From assembly GCA_934644855.1 (NCBI GenBank), contig CAKUDJ010000073.1, positions 1-5,371 on the forward strand: 5,371 nucleotides of DNA, written 5' to 3'. The first letter of the stretch is position 1; the number at the start of each line of letters is the position of its first letter. Positions 5,100 to 5,371 of the stretch are shown here, one piece after another. Origin of the DNA: an uncultured Elusimicrobiales bacterium. GTDB lineage: Bacteria; Elusimicrobiota; Elusimicrobia; Elusimicrobiales; Elusimicrobiaceae. The translations under genes and the position numbers were made by a program. The notes beneath the pieces were generated by a model. It was given only the letters and a program-made list of their open reading frames with translations, made no database searches and was not told where the DNA came from.

Positions 5100-5371
5100 A
5101 TGAACGATTTGCCTATTTATGACGTGCTGATTATCGGCGCCGGAGCCAGCGGCTTGCTATGTGCCTTGGAATGTGCGCGCGCCCGCAAAAGAGTACTCAT
5201 TTTGGAAAAAGACCTGCTGCCCGGCCGCAAAATTTTAGCCAGCGGCAACGGACGCTGCAACTTAACCAATGCCCGGGTATCGCCCGATTTTTACCACGCC
5301 CCGCGGGAACTGATAGAAAGCGCCTTAAAACACTTTCCGTTTGCCGCCTGTAAAAAATATTTTGAAGATTT
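5100..5371 (+). CDS. HI0933/YhiN-family NAD(P)/FAD-dependent flavoprotein, N-terminus only
   Basis: The reading frame from the ATG at 5100 stays open to the window edge (90 codons plus 2 bases of a protein usually about 400 aa). The start is a Rossmann FAD-binding motif, GAGASG at 13-18, after a hydrophobic strand (DVLIIG), and strand 2 ends in LILEK (33-37). The segment GRKILASGNGRCNLTN (43-58) is the hallmark of the HI0933-like flavoprotein family (YhiN; the BaiN bile-acid enzyme is a relative). The enzyme would be a cytoplasmic FAD oxidoreductase; the substrate is unknown for most members and cannot be inferred here. No Shine-Dalgarno-like sequence precedes the ATG, and a -10-like box ends only 9 nt before it, suggesting a nearly leaderless mRNA. 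The gene is transcribed away from the secreted repeat protein. The family call is strong. Confidence 0.93.
   Translation, partial: MNDLPIYDVLIIGAGASGLLCALECARARKRVLILEKDLLPGRKILASGNGRCNLTNARVSPDFYHAPRELIESALKHFPFAACKKYFED

Noticed and set aside
4573..5103. A 176-codon plus-strand ORF opposite the repeat-protein gene
   Set aside because: It has no ribosome site or promoter and no signal or domain. The minus-strand frame has a consensus promoter, AGGAG, signal peptide and terminator, so that frame is the gene.
1..5371. CRISPR arrays, tRNA genes, transposon ends, toxin-antitoxin or phage-defence modules
   Set aside because: No direct-repeat/spacer pattern, cloverleaf, transposase motif, target-site duplication or small paired ORFs were seen on either strand.

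Overview
This window looks like chromosomal DNA of a free-living or gut-associated bacterium. The coding sequence is GC-rich at third positions and the short intergenic gaps are AT-rich. Two prepilin-like genes start with the leaders RA|FTLAELLVVV and RG|FTLIELLVVV. Pilin genes of this type, often standing alone behind their own promoter and terminator, are typical of gut Elusimicrobiota, which carry many of them. That taxonomic guess rests on recalled family resemblance only and is moderate at best. No tRNA, rRNA, CRISPR array, insertion sequence or phage gene is visible.

Layout from left to right. (1) 1-134, minus: the N-terminus of a prepilin/pseudopilin, cut by the window edge. (2) 171-217: a minus-strand terminator that closes a two-gene metal-resistance operon. 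(3) 247-2148, minus: a P1B-type heavy-metal ATPase of the Zn/Cd/Pb (ZntA/CadA-like) class. (4) 2145-2519, minus: an ArsR/SmtB-family metal sensor whose stop codon overlaps the ATPase start (ATGA). (5) 2530-2629: a divergent regulatory region with a strong minus promoter, a 10-bp-arm palindromic operator over its start point, and a plus promoter for the next gene. (6) 2660-3127, plus: a complete 155-aa type IV pilin-like protein. (7) 3164-3199: a bidirectional terminator between convergent genes. (8) 3198-4172, minus: an extended-SDR nucleotide-sugar epimerase. (9) 4173-4346: a non-coding gap with a terminator. (10) 4347-5012, minus: an unrecognised secreted protein with about eight Arg-Pro-Thr repeats and a charged C-terminus. 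(11) 5013-5099: a divergent promoter region. (12) 5100-5371, plus: the start of an HI0933/YhiN-family flavoprotein, running off the window.

The sensor and ATPase form a self-regulated efflux module. Excess Zn, Cd or Pb would release the sensor from the operator, and the ATPase would then export the metal. The other genes look like independent single-gene transcription units: surface or cell-envelope functions (pilins, secreted repeat protein, sugar-nucleotide epimerase) plus a redox flavoprotein.

I found no convincing new multi-gene system. The most original items are the secreted RPT-repeat protein, a Cys/His cluster in place of the ATPase metal-binding domain, and a flavoprotein gene that looks nearly leaderless.
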